64,000 bases of DNA, taken from contig NC_053036.3 in assembly GCF_002575655.3 (NCBI RefSeq), positions 644,946,736-645,010,735 on the forward strand. The letters run 5' to 3'. The notes beneath the pieces were generated by a model. The model searched no databases. It worked only from the letters and a program-made list of their open reading frames with translations, and was not told where the DNA came from. Positions 11,436 to 22,427 of this stretch are shown one piece after another (position 1 is the first letter of the stretch; the number at the start of each line of letters is the position of its first letter). This DNA comes from Aegilops tauschii subsp. strangulata (Eukaryota; Streptophyta; Magnoliopsida; Poales; Poaceae). The position numbers were made by a program, and so were the translations under genes.

Positions 11436-12291
11436 CCCAACTATATTGTTGCGTACGCTATTATGCAGATTGAAGATTTGGGAATGCAAAATAAGAAACA
11501 TCCATGATGTTGGGTTCATTGACCCACATATCGTTAATGGACATGTGTTACAAAATCACCCCGAAGACATGGAGAAAGACTTGTACAAGTTTCTTAGAAA
11601 GCATCAACTCAAAAGTCATATTCTATTTCCTTACCATTTTGGGTGAGTGTTTCTCTCTTGTGCTCATTCTCTTTTGTTTACTCCATGCATGATATGTCTA
11701 ATCGATGAGTTATGCATGACTGTGCATGTAACGTGTCCGCAGGTTCCACTGGATTCTGCTAAATATTGAACTTCACACCTCCAGAGTTCTAATCATGGAC
11801 TCTATGGATTCGGATCCAAAGCGTTGGGCCGATATGAGAAAAATGCTGCAAAAGTAATTATTTTCAATCATTTGAGCTCTATATCGATCGGTCTCTTTCG
11901 TTCATTTCCTAATATCAAGTAACTAATAACTCCCTTGTTCATTTAATTTTCTTTGCCCTGTAGGGTTTGGAGACGGTTCTCAGAAGAAATTGTCGGTGAA
12001 TTCAAACATGAGCTAGATTTTAGAAGGTTAGTTAATGTGGATAAGCAGCCACCGGGGACCAATCTATGTGGATACTATATTTGTGAGAACATTCGGAGAC
12101 ACACCTCTGAGCGGAAGGCATCGGATAGCGTGCGGAAGGCGACGGATAACTTGCGGAGGAGGCTTAGTCCAGAAGCTTGCTTCCGACCAATTCAAGATGA
12201 ATTAGCAGGATTTTTCATGAGGGAAGTCATCAATCCTAAAGGAGAACACTATACCGAGGACGAAGAAATTTATATGCATACCCGAGATTGA
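8531..12291 (+). pseudogene. tnpA-like gene (Transposase_24 plus Ulp1-like domain), CACTA 1, inactivated
   Basis: Exon 1 is 8531-8788 (MADDRAEPLRDPEAERYL, acidic), exon 2 starts at 8880, and later exons are about 11469-11642, 11742-11853 and 11964-12291. The middle has the Transposase_24-like block (MGEAFRNFKKNL, FHHIMGPGGYRL, WWYGHGGSLDPETG), a Gly run and a Pro-rich linker with PPAGTTPPN repeats. The last exons resemble a C48/Ulp1 cysteine protease: His in FHWILLNIEL, Asp in IMDSMDSD, Cys in GTNLCGYYIC. Lesions are TAG at 9048-9050 and a frameshift in an A-run near 9400. The exon before the (TA)n tract appears shortened relative to the other copies. TnpA-type proteins bind subterminal repeats; the protease-like part is an add-on of unknown role. 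Confidence 0.82.
11373..11433. repeat. (TA)n microsatellite in an intron of the tnpA-like gene
   Basis: About 30 TA dinucleotides in a row between two tnpA exons. Reading frames of alternating I and Y come from it. Confidence 0.95.
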
Positions 12292-12564
12292 AACTTGTTC
12301 GAAGTTGTATATGGTCATCCATCCTAATTGTGTATGGAAACTTGTTCGAAGTTGTATATGGTCACCCGAGATTGAATATATATTATATATTCCTCTTGAA
12401 TTCTTCTTGTTTGAAATTTCATATGCATGTATATAGTAGCGTAGAATATGTGTACTGAAACTTCATCAAAATTAAAATAAAACACAAAATAAAATATAAA
12501 AGAAATAAAACACTACAAATTAAAAAGAAACCAGGTTTAGGGGGGCTAAAACCCTAAACCTGCG

Positions 12565-12780
12565 GAGGAGGCCTTTAGTCCCGGTTAGCCACGAGAACCG
12601 GGACTAAAGGTCCTCCGCCCCGACGGACTCCTGGCGCCCACGTGGACGGGCCTTTAGTCGCGGTTCGTAAGAGGCACGACTAAAGGGGGGGGGGGGGGGC
12701 TTTAGTCGCGCATATTTAGTCCCGGTTGCACAGCCGGGATTAATGGCCTTTGCGAACCGAGACTAAAGGCCCATTTTCTA
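12565..12780. repeat. Right subterminal inverted-repeat array of CACTA 1
   Basis: Facing copies of ctttagtcccggtt, ctttagtcgcgg and gaaccgagactaaagg, with a G homopolymer at about 12686-12702, end in the right terminus at 12786. Confidence 0.8.
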
Positions 12781-12789
12781 CCAGTGTTA

Positions 12790-13316
12790 ATCATACCATT
12801 TTTGTAAATTTATAAATTAGGAAGGCTTTCTTATAAAGTATTTTTCATATTTTCATATCATGGAAAATATACATTTTTATGTTTCTCTCTTTTTATAAGA
12901 AAAATATGTATTTTTTGTCATGGTTAGTTAAAAAAATAATAGTAAACTAGGCCAATTGGGGGGGGGGGGGGGGGGGTGGTTCGCTCTTGCCCTCCCTAGA
13001 GCGAACGGCCTGAAACGTTCGCTGGAGGGCACCTTTATGAGCAAACAAATGTTCGTTCAAGGGTAGCCGCCAGCTGACGTGTCCCAGATATTAGGGTCCT
13101 AAACTAATTGCTAAGAAATTATGCGAACATTACCGATAAGGTCTGACAGCTAGGGCTAACCTTTAGGTACATTTTGCATGTTCAACCAACAAGTAGGGTC
13201 AACACTACAGTCCAGGGGTGAGTGACAACAGCTACAAAGTCACCATTCAATTCTCCCCAGGACTATGTCACTACACACAGCGCTACGTCACATTGGAAAG
13301 GAAGGTCTCACAGAAT
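12790..13316. other. Intergenic stretch between CACTA 1 and the first MITE
   Basis: AT-rich, then a G homopolymer at about 12958-12976 and a short stretch with gagcgaacg and cgttcgctggaggg words like those at 2021-2110. No gene seen. Confidence 0.5.
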
Positions 13317-13318
13317 TA

Positions 13319-13478
13319 CTCCCTCCGTTCCTAAATATAAGTTTTTGGAGAGATTTTAAATGGAGTACCACATACGGATGTATATAGACATATTTTAAAG
13401 TGTAGATTCACTCATTTTACTTCGTATGTAGTCATTTGTTGAAATCTCTAGAAAGACCTATATTTAGGAATGAAGGGG
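13319..13478. mobile_element. Stowaway MITE (Thalos-like), 160 bp
   Basis: Ends CTCCCTCCGTTCCTAAATAT and, in reverse, CCCCTTCATTCCTAAATAT are inverted repeats, flanked by TA at 13317-13318 and 13479-13480. Tc1/Mariner-type nonautonomous element. Confidence 0.9.
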
Positions 13479-13492
13479 TATATATTAAGGGC

Positions 13493-14830
13493 TCAATGCC
13501 CACCATAGCTTGATAGCATCATATGGAGCGTTCGGCAACTCTGGTGGTCATCGAAGCTCTTCGCCTTGGCTATTGGAGGGATGATGTTGTGAAGGAGAGC
13601 ATGTATCTCCCAAGTCCCAACAATGCTGCGGATAGGAAGAGCCCCCCTGTCACCACAAGCATCACAATGATTAGTACTAGTAGTTCCCAACCAATTTCTA
13701 GGAAAAACAACGGGAATGCAGCCAAATGCATGGACTATCAGCTATTAGTTATAATACATGAGCAATATCTATAGTATGACTGGCGCCAGATTTTCGTCGA
13801 CAGTTGAAACATTCGATCTAAGATAATCTCGACATTTGCAATCAGTTATAATACTCCCTCCGCCACAAAATAGGTGTCCCTGATTTCATACAACTTTTAT
13901 TACGTGGTTGTACTAAGCAACACTTATTTCGGGACGGATGGATTATTAGGATTGGCCTAGCGTGGGAATGGATATGTTCCTTACCAGGCACGAGAATCAC
14001 AGCTGTTATTACGGTTATCACCCATGACGAATACATGGCCTTCAGGGAGGCGCTGCAGGATGACGCACAGTTTAGTGCCAGGTGGATACCGGGCATAGAT
14101 TGAGAAGACAACAAAGGATGAGATGGGATGGGAGGGAGAGATCATCCACCATTTGAGACCCGTCATTTCGAAAGAATAATCGGGTGCTCAGGAAAGCAAC
14201 AACACGGAGCAACCATGCCACTTTGGGTCCTCCTCTTGCAGTAGTAGTATGGTCATTTGTTTGTTTGTTTGGGTATACAAGTATCTCTGAACCTGGCAAT
14301 AACAAGTCCTCAATGTTGTTCAAGGAGACAATGCTCACAGATAGAAAGAGATGCAACAAGCCATGGCTTCCTTACTGTCCAATCCACCATGGGGTGCGGT
14401 GTAATTTTCCTGTTGCGCAACACCATTAACAGTAAGCTGGTCTTGTCGAACTGATATAAGAAGGCGGGTGGTGTAAAACAATGTTATTATCCTGATTCAG
14501 GAGAATGTATGCATCAATCAGCAGGATGAATGTATGGAAGAATGAACAAATGCTAGTACCTAGCAGTACAACAGATATAGTTGATTACCTTGATAAAATC
14601 TCCAGGGTTGGCAATAACCCTCTTAATAAACACAACATCTTTGTTTATGCCGCAATTCTGGAGGAAGAGATGCCATAATAAACAGTGAAATGTAGCATCA
14701 GATCGTGAAGTAAAATATGAATGGAAGAGAGGAAAAGCAGAGTTATGTACCTCTGTTGTTTGGTTAGGTAACATCTCCGTGTGCACCCTGAAGAAGACTA
14801 TTGTCGCCGACAGACGGCTTCCAGAACATG
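13493..14830 (-). pseudogene. Type I signal peptidase (S26) gene relic
   Basis: On the minus strand three exon-like blocks with good splice sites encode signal peptidase I motifs. These are 14657-14589 (NKDVVFIKRVIANPGDFIK, with the region of the general-base Lys), 14052-13985 (LPEGHVFVMGDNRNNSCDSR, the conserved GDNRxNSxDSR box) and 13646-13493 (GALPIRSIVG, the following conserved block with a drifted C-terminus). A decayed upstream exon (ATIVFFRV) may lie at 14760-14830 with a frameshift. The exon with the catalytic Ser (SMxPT box) is not found; a retroposon abuts this edge at 14829. The family resembles plastid/thylakoid signal peptidases that remove targeting peptides. The MITE at 13854 lies in its last intron. 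Most likely a broken gene or gene fragment. Confidence 0.72.
13854..13943. mobile_element. Stowaway MITE (Athos-like), 90 bp
   Basis: Starts CTCCCTCCGCCACAAAATAG, ends with the decayed inverse (TTATTTCGGGACGGATGGAT), flanked by TA at 13852-13853 and 13944-13945. It sits in an intron of the signal peptidase relic. Confidence 0.8.
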
Positions 14831-15700
14831 TTTTTTTTAGAAAAGGAAGATGACCCCCGGCCTCTGCATCTGAGAGATGCATGCGGCCATTTTATTGATT
14901 ATTTTCGAGGACCTTACAAAGTAGTACAACAATATGTCTGAATCCGCCACCTTGGCAACATCTGCCGCTACTCCTATCCATATGATGAAGGGGGTGCAAG
15001 TTGAGCCAAATACCCAGACCTCTCACCTAAGCCTAACATCTAAAGCCGGAGGCCCCGACCGAGCCACATACCGGGTCCGGGGCAAAAATCCAGTCCGACG
15101 GACTCACATGTGTCATCGCCGCCATCTCCCACTGGTCCATCTTCAGAGCAGATTGATGTGCCAACTTGACAGGTTCCTCCGCCATCGACGCCACCATGAC
15201 GCCAAACGACGACCACCATCTACGCTAGTCCATCTCCAAGTAGAAGGAGCGCTACCACAGGACGAAGACCGGCGGAGAATAGGTGAAACGCCGCACACAT
15301 CGCCGCCGCCAAACACCTCACACGCACCGCAAAGTGCCCACCATGCTTCCGGGAACCCCAGGCGACGCCTTCAAGAAGGAGCGCGACGAGGGTACGACGT
15401 CGTCGCCCGTAAGGGGAACTAGAGCTTTCGCCCAAAGGAAGATCACAGTGTAAGACGGGAGAGGACCTCGACAAGGCCTCCAAGAAGGGGGCCGACGCCC
15501 AGCAAAGGCGCCGCCATTGTCGTGGCCTCCACCGACGGCCAAGGGTTTCCCCCGGTCCCGCCACCATCCCATCCACCCGGCCAAAGACTGGCCAGGGGAG
15601 TGCACGCATGCAGCCGGAGAATGCGTTGGACTTCATCGAAGCAGGCACACCGGGTGACAGGGCACCCTGACCCACTGTAGTAGACGTAGATCAAGATCAA
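14829..15700 (-). mobile_element. Retroposon 3' part (LINE-type tail), minus strand
   Basis: On the minus strand the element would end in a short poly-A tail (T-run 14829-14836 on the plus strand) after cttccttttcta. The body is GC-rich with reading frames of low complexity and no recognisable reverse transcriptase. The right boundary (about 15700) is approximate and no target duplication is visible. The assignment rests on the tail and on general resemblance to dispersed Triticeae retroposon 3' ends. Confidence 0.4.
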
Positions 15701-16009
15701 TCAAAGCATTCCCCATTTCTTTGTTTGTTAGGTAACTAGTCATCCGCGGCAGATCCAAGCCATGCGAGCATAATGCAAGGGAGAACCAAGCAGAATGGAA
15801 GAGTACTCTTCTGCCCTCTGCCTCTACTTGGAGGGAGTAGGCAAAAATATACAGTTTATGAAAATTTGAAACAAAATTATTCTTGTCGTGCGTCACGGAG
15901 TGGTTGGGCCGGCTCGGCTACAGTGCGCGTCGCCTGGTCACCATCGGCTTGCGTCAGCAGGACTAGATTACACTGTTGCCATGCCGGCCCCGGTCAGGGG
16001 GGTTAGATG
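15701..16009. repeat. Host stretch with a minisatellite of about 41 bp, split by a hAT and a copia element
   Basis: The unit ccccggtcag ... gggccactgttgccacgctca is seen at 15987-16009 continuing at 17391-17411, and again at 23944-23984 with a few changes; a partial unit precedes it at about 15969. Removing the two transposons puts the units head to tail. No gene is seen in 15701-15968. Confidence 0.6.
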
Positions 16010-17382
16010 CAGCGCCGGTCCTGGAGTTTCGGAGGCCTCGGGGCGAACTCAAATAAATGGGCCCAGTGACGACATTGGAGGAAAAGATCTTGGAAAGCTG
16101 TAATGAACAGTGATGACAACAATGTCTTACTTCAGGTCTAATCAAATATCATAGAAGTTACAACGCATAACAAAAAAGAAATGACATGCTAACGAACCTC
16201 CAAGCCTTGAATAATCATGAGAAACGGCTCCTTCATGCATTTTTTGATGCAAAATCATTAATGACAGTGTCAAGATCAATGTTATCCAACACATCCTTCT
16301 CAATACAACATATTGCCAATCCATTCGGTATTTCTTGTGACATAGTTATCCAACACATCCTTCTCAATACAGCATATTGCCAATCCATTCAGTATTTCTT
16401 ACTGAGCTTTCTTGAGTAGTAAACATACGAAAAATGTCTGCCAATATTATCCGTTCGAAACACAAGATTATATTCCCTTGTAGGCCCTTTTCCAGTCAGA
16501 ATATCTCTTGATTTATTGTCAAGAGTGTCCCAGTTTCTAGGATCATAGATATCAGAAGGAGAAGGTCCCTGTTCATCTACAATTACAGGATTCTCACGGT
16601 CACTCAAATTTGTAGGAGTCTCATGGGCATTATTTTCCTCCATTGTGGTGTCATTCCCATCAGGTAGTTGTTCTACAACACCACTGACATCTAATTCCTC
16701 AAGATGATCAGTAGTTTCAGTCCTCGCAACAAATTTCTTCATAGCCCCTTTCTGCAATCCAATGAACTCATTTGTTCGTTTCCTCTTTCTTCTTTCTCAG
16801 AACCACATAAATATTTTTTGGGCAACATGTTTGCACGAAAAGGAACAAACGCACCTGAAGGTTGCTGTTCAAATTAGTGAGAATCTGTGTTCTTCAGCTA
16901 TCCAAATCCAATCATCAAGGAAACTAGGATTCATGGACCAAGTCGGCAACACACGATCGAACTGACGAACTCCAACGCCACTATACTTACTGTTGTAAAA
17001 GGAAGAATATAGATTAATCACTGGATTAAAATTGAGGGCAAAGAAACGAGAAATTCGTCTATAGACTTACCTTTGTCTGCTGCTAGCATCCGGCGGCGGC
17101 CGCTGTCGCAGTCGCCCGATCTGTGCGAGGCGATCAGATCAGGCGAGAAAACGAAGCGGCTTGCAGACTGATGAGGACCAGAGTCGCTCGCCCTTCTTTA
17201 GGCCTCTTGGCAGTTGGGCTTTTGTTGGAAGTTGGATGATGGGCCTCTCAGCCTACAGGCTTTTTCTTTTCTTCTTTTCATTTCATCAAGGCCTATATGA
17301 TATAGTTTGGCTGGTCGGGGCCCCCTAGTTTGGCTAGGCCCCGGGCGGTCGCCCCTGCTGCCCTGGCCCAGGGCCGGCCCTG
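16010..17382 (-). mobile_element. hAT transposon, internally deleted, 8-bp TSD
   Basis: Terminal inverted repeats CAGCGCCGGTCCTGG (left) and CAGGGCCGGCCCTGG (right, reversed) are flanked by the exact 8-bp duplication gttagatg (16002-16009 and 17383-17390). The 1.4-kb element holds the beginning and the end of a minus-strand transposase gene but lacks the catalytic middle, so it is a deletion derivative. Confidence 0.9.
16142..16757 (-). pseudogene. Remnant of a ZMYM1/TTF-type hAT transposase gene
   Basis: From 16757 to 16389 the minus strand encodes an N-terminal part with PSPSDIYDPRNWDTL and GPTREYNLVF then NIGRHFSYVYYSRKLS, typical of the TTF zinc-finger region of plant hAT proteins resembling zinc finger MYM-type protein 1. 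The sequence then breaks. Around 16200-16340 a block readable as EKDVLDNIDLDTVINDF (other frame) resembles the extreme C-terminus of the same proteins. A 64-bp tandem duplication (starts 16281 and 16345) lies between them. The RNase H-like core is missing, so it is non-functional. Confidence 0.65.
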
Positions 17383-17411
17383 GTTAGATGGGCCACTGTT
17401 GCCACGCTCAC

Positions 17412-18326
17412 CGTTGGAATTTGCTAGTGGGCTTTTGGCCCAAAGCCCAACTAAAATTCTGAAATTCTCTTGCCCCATTCATGCACACATGTGAGTGGAG
17501 TGAGTGAGGCTAAAGTTTAGTCCCACCTCATAAGTTGAGAGAGAGTTGCACCTCTTTATAAGGTGAGCTCTTCTACCACTTCTATGAGCATGAGAAGAGG
17601 AGACCTACACGCGCGCTCCTCCTCGCGCGCCGCGCCGCGCCGTGCCGCGCCGCGGGTTGCGGGATTGAGCCGAGCTGACGACAGAGCTATGCACGTTGTC
17701 TATATTTTTGCTGCTCGGGAAAATTAACAGACGCGTTAATTACTGAACCGTTTTCGATTCTTTTGGATCGTGACAACTCAGACGTGGGTTTTACTCCCAC
17801 GACCTATCCGGCCCGCACTATATAGTCAGGCAGACGTCTACCCTAGCCGCCGCCGCTTCGTATGGTTTCTCACCACCGTTCCAGATCATTGCGCCGCCAA
17901 GCAAGTCTTCTTCATCCCTCCTTTCGGCGTGCACCGGGAGAAGGGACAGCAGGCCTCCGGAACCCCGCCTCTCGTGATCCTATACGGGAGAGGGGCGATC
18001 AGGTTTTCGGGGAGCGCACTCGCGCGACTGCTGGCAGCGACGACTTCGCGAACGACGACTTCTTCCCCGACCTCGGCAACCTTATCATCGACGACATGGG
18101 CGACAACGTCAATGCCGGCGGTGCTGCGCCCGCCGCACCCTATGTGATTCTATCCTTCTTGTTCGAGATCGTGGTAGAATTCTTGTTTCTAGTATGTGCC
18201 CTAGATGTGATCTGTTCATCTACTATGCTAGTTCACATGATTAGTTTAATCTCTGCCATTGCTATCGTGATCTATTTCCTATTTATTCGGATTAAATCTC
18301 GTAGTAATTTGCTCATATTTCCAACA
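17412..18326 (+). repeat. 5' LTR of the copia element
   Basis: It starts CGTTGGAATTTG where the 3' LTR has TGTTGGAATTTG, and ends TTTCCAACA. 915 bp against 956 bp in the 3' LTR; the main difference is the loss of aatgagtcattaattaat-type sequence near 17725. The region after it starts with gag-like codons, and no sequence complementary to initiator tRNA-Met is visible at the usual primer site. Confidence 0.92.
17519..17561 (+). promoter_or_regulatory. snRNA-type promoter motif in the 5' LTR: USE-like box, 24 bp, TATA
   Basis: AGTCCCACCTCA (17519-17530) resembles the plant snRNA upstream sequence element consensus RTCCCACATCG. A spacer of exactly 24 bp (17531-17554) leads to TTTATAA (17555-17561). 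Upstream, AGCCCA (17444-17449) and GGGCTTTTGGCCC resemble the RGCCCR monocot-specific snRNA promoter element. The same box, spacing and TATA occur in the CACTA units to the right. Confidence 0.5.
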
Positions 18327-21300
18327 ATCCAAAAACCTGATTATAGGCATTTTACTCCGAGTGGTTTTGCTGCGCATCTGAAGCCGCCTGCCTTTAAGGG
18401 GGCGCAATATAAGCGGTGGCGCACGAGAGCAGTCTACTGGTCCAGACCATGGGCTGCTATGATGCCACCAAGGGCAAGCCTGAGGGCGATCTTAATCTAG
18501 CACAGCTGGAAGCTTTTGAGAAGATCGATACCATCTTTAAAGGCGCTCTTCTGAGTGTTCTTGATGACTCCATTGTGGATTCGTATATGTCGTTTGACAA
18601 CGGCAAGGACATGTGGGCTGCGCTCGAGGCCAAGTTTGGTGCCTCAGACGCCGGCAGCGAGTTGTACGTCATGGAGCAATTCTATGACTACAAGATGACT
18701 GATGAGCGCCCTACTGTACAGCAGGCTCACGAGATACAGTCGCTCGCAAAAGAACTTGAGTACTTCAAGTGTGTGTTGCTGGACAAATTTGTTGCCAGAG
18801 GCATCATTGCCAAGCTTCCACCTTCATGGAACAATTTTGCTACTTCCCTGAAACACAAGAGACAGGAGTTTTCCGTTGCGGATCTCATTGGTACTCTTGA
18901 TGTTGAAGAGAAGGGGAGAGCAAAGGGCGCACGTGCTCGAGTTGCTGAGGAAGGTTCTAGTTCCCACATGGTACAGAAAAAGAACTTTCAGCCCAACAAG
19001 TTCAAAAACAACAAGAACAAAACTCAGGGCAAAGGCAAGTTTGATACAAAGAATAAGCCATCACATTCTACCAACTTCAAGAAGAATTCTCATAAGAAGG
19101 GGAAGAGACTTTGCCATGTCTGCGGTGATCCTAATCACTGGGCTCTGAAGTGTCCTAACCGCTTTGAGGAGCGCGAACATGAGAAGAGCGGCAAGTCCGC
19201 TAATGTTGTCATCGGTGATACTGATATGAAGGAATCAGGGTACGGTATTTTTCCTACCATCATTTCAATATTTCAATCCCCTGATTGGTTAATTGACACC
19301 GGTGCCAATGTACATGTTTGTGCTGACGCCTCCATGTTTTCTTCTTACCAGGCCACAGGGACTTCTCCCGTGCTGATGGGGAACGGGTCACATGCCATCG
19401 TTTGAGGTGTTGGTACGGTCGATCTGAAGTTTACTTCGGGGAAGACCATGCGTCTGAAGAACGTTCATCATGTGTCGTCCATCAATAAAAATCTCGTTAG
19501 TGGTTCCCGTTTATGTCGAGATGGTTTTAAGTTGGTTTTCGAGTCCAATAAAGTTGTAATTTCTAAGTATGGACAATTTTTTGGAAAAGGCTATGAGAGC
19601 GGAGGCTTATTCCGCCTGTCTTTGTCAGATATTTGCACTAAAGTTATTAATAATGTTTGCCACAATAATGAGTCTGATATTTGGCATTCACGACTTTGTC
19701 ACATTAACTTTGGTTGCATGACGCGGCTAGCCAATATGAATTTAATTCCGAAAATCTCTACTGTCAAAGGCTCTAAGTGCCAAGTATGCGTGCAAGCTAA
19801 GCAACCTCGCAAGTCCCATAAGACTGCAGAGGCAAGAGACTTGGCGTCACTAGAGCTTATACATTCTGATCTTTGTGAGATGAATGGCGTGTTGACAAAA
19901 GGTGGAAAGAGATACTTCATGACGTTGATTTATGACTCCACTAGATATTGTTATGTGTATCTTCTGAAATCAAAAGATGAGGCTTTAACTTTCTTCAAAA
20001 ACTACAAAGCTGAGGCAGAGAACCAACTTGATCGAAAAATTAAACGGCTTAGGTCTGATCGTGGTGGAGAGTATTTTTCCAATGAATTTGATTTGTTTTG
20101 TGCGGAACATGGTATTCAAAAACTACAAAGCTGAGGCAGAGAACCAACTTGATCGAAAAATTAAACGGCTTAGGTCTGATCGTGGTGGAGAGTATTTTTC
20201 CAATGAATTTGATTTGTTTTGTGCGGAACATGGTATAATCCATGAGAGGACGCCTCCCTACTCACCCCAGTCAAATGGGGTAGCCGAAAGAAAGAACCGA
20301 ACTCTAACTGATATGGTTAACACCATGTTAGACACTTCGGGTCTATCCAAGGAATGGTGGGGGGAGGCGCTAATGACTGCGTGTCATGTCCTAAACCGAG
20401 TTCCCACAAAGCATAAGACCATAACTCCATTTGAGGAATGGGAAAGGAAAAGGTTGAAACTCTCTTACCTACGTACTTGGGGTTGTTTGGCGAAAGTCAA
20501 TATACCAATTCCTAAGAAGCGCAAGCTTGGACCAAAAACCGTGGATTGTGTTCTTCTGGGCTATGCTTTTCATAGCATCAGGTATAGATTTTTGATAATC
20601 AAATCTGAGGTATCCGACATGCATGTTGGTATGATTATGGAGTCGAATGATGCAACTTTCTTTGAGGACATATTTCCTATGAAGGATATGTCGAGTTCAT
20701 CAAATCAGGAGATACCTACTCCATCTAGTGAGGAATTCGCTGTAATTCCTGAACCCACCATTGCGACGGAACACGTTGAGAATCCTGTTGAGGGTGACAA
20801 TGGAACTCCTGTGAGGAGTAAGAAACAGAGTACTGCAAAGTCCTTTGGTGATGATTTCATTGTGTACCTCGTGGATGACACACCCAGGACTATTTCAGAA
20901 GCCTATGCATCTCCTGATGCTGACTACTGGAAGGAAGCTGTACGTAGCGAGATGGATTCCATCTTAGCTAACGGAACCTGGGAGATCACTGACCGTCCTT
21001 ATGGGTGTAAACCTGTAGGATGTAAGTGGGTGTTCAAGAAGAAGCTCAGACCTGATGGTACGATTGAAAAGTACAAGGCACGGCTTGTGGCTAAGGGTTA
21101 TACCCAGAAAGAAGGTGAAAACTTCTTTGATACTTACTCACCCGTGGCTAGACTGACCACAATTCGGGTGCTACTATCACTGGCTGCCTCACATGGTCTT
21201 CTCGTTCATCAAATGGACGTCAAGACGGCTTTCCTCAATGGAGAGTTGAAGGAGGAAATTTACATGGATCAGCCAGATGGTTTTGTAGTACCTGGTCAGG

Positions 21301-22427
21301 AAGGAAAGGTGTGCAAGTTATTAAAGTCTTTATATGGCCTTAAACAAGCTCCTAAGGAGTGGCATGAGAAGTTCGAAAGAACGTTAACTGCTGCCGGCTT
21401 TGTAGTAAATGATGGTGACAAGTGTGTGTACTATCGCTATGGTGGGGGCGAAGGAGTTATTCTTTGTCTGTATGTCGACGACATATTGATCTTTTGAACC
21501 AAACTTGATTTAATCAAGGAGGTTAAGGATTTCTTATCTCGCTGTTTTGAGATGAAGGATCTAGGAGTAGCTAATGTTATCTTAACCATCAAGCTGTTGA
21601 GAGATGAGAATGGTGGGATCACACTGCTTTAGTCTCACTATGTGGAAAAGGTCTTGAGTCGTTTTGGGTATAGCGACTGCACGCCTTCTCCAACTCCATA
21701 TGATGCTAGTGTGTTACTTCGAAAGAATCGACGGATTGCTAGAGATCAACTGAGGTATTCTCAGATTATTGGCTCGCTTATGTATTTGGCGAGTGCCACG
21801 AGGCCTGACATCCCTTTTGCTGTGAGCAAGCTGAGTCGGTTTGTGTCAAAACCGGGAGATGATCATTGGCATGCGCTTGAGAGAGTTATGCGCTATTTGA
21901 AAGGCACCGCGAGCTATGGGATTCACTACACCGGGTATCCAAGGGTACTGGAGGGTTATAGTGACTCAAACTGGATATCTGATGATGATGAGATTAAGGC
22001 CACAAGTGGTTATGTTTTTACACTTGGTGGTGGCGCTGTTTCCTGGAAGTCTTGCAAGCAGACCATCTTAACGAGGTCAACTATGGAAGCAAAACTCACA
22101 GCATTAGACACTGCCACTGTTGAAGCAGAGTGGCTTCGTGAGCTCTTGATGGACTTATCTATGGTTGAAAAACCAATACCCCCTATCCTGATGAACTGTG
22201 ATAATCAAACTGTGATCGTCAAGATAAACAGTTCTATGGACAATATGAAGTCCTCAAGGCATGTGATGAGGAGACTAAAATATGTCAGAAAATTGAGGAA
22301 CTCTGGAGTTATTACGTTGGATTATATCCAAACGTCAAAATTTTTGGCAGATCCCTTCACAAAGGGTTTATCACATAATGTGATAGATAAGGCATCGATG
22401 GAGATGGGTTTGAGACCCACCGCATGA
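18327..22427 (+). pseudogene. copia gag-pol polyprotein, inactivated
   Basis: Gag begins near HFTPSGFAAHLKPPAFKG; a 1-bp loss near 18441 shifts the frame. A CCHC knuckle (CHVCGDPNHWALKC) and the protease motif DWLIDTGANVHVC follow. TGA interrupts at 19403-19405. The integrase zinc-binding part (WHSRLCH, CQVCVQAKQ) and catalytic Asp (IHSDLCE) are present, but a 121-bp tandem duplication (19994-20114 repeated at 20115-20235) shifts the frame in the core. The reverse transcriptase has [19 protein letters not shown] and LYVDDILI, then TGA at 21495-21497 and TAG at about 21630. RNase H shows GYSDSNWISDDDEIKATSGY. Final stop TGA at 22425-22427. Several stops fit C-to-T decay of CAG or CGA codons. 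Confidence 0.93.

Larger units (their letters stand above)
2919..12786 (+). mobile_element. CACTA (En/Spm superfamily) transposon 1, complete with TSD
   Basis: The left end starts CACTAGTAGAAACAGAGG and the right end, read in reverse, starts CACTGGTAGAAAATGGGC. Both are flanked by the 3-bp target duplication tta (2916-2918 and 12787-12789). The 9.9-kb element contains a tnp2-like gene, a tandem AT-rich repeat, a second promoter array, a long purine tract, a tnpA-like gene and terminal arrays of inverted repeats built on TTTAGTCGCGGTT. Both genes carry stops and frameshifts, so the copy cannot supply its own transposase. Unlike the two larger CACTA elements further right, it has no TCCCACCTC box and no tail-anchored protein gene. 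Confidence 0.93.

Noticed and set aside
11213..11440. Reading frame of alternating Ile and Tyr
   Set aside because: Produced by the (TA)n microsatellite.
14934..15422. 162-codon plus-strand frame in the retroposon
   Set aside because: It lies antisense to the inferred retroposon strand, is rich in His/Arg/Pro and has no domain.
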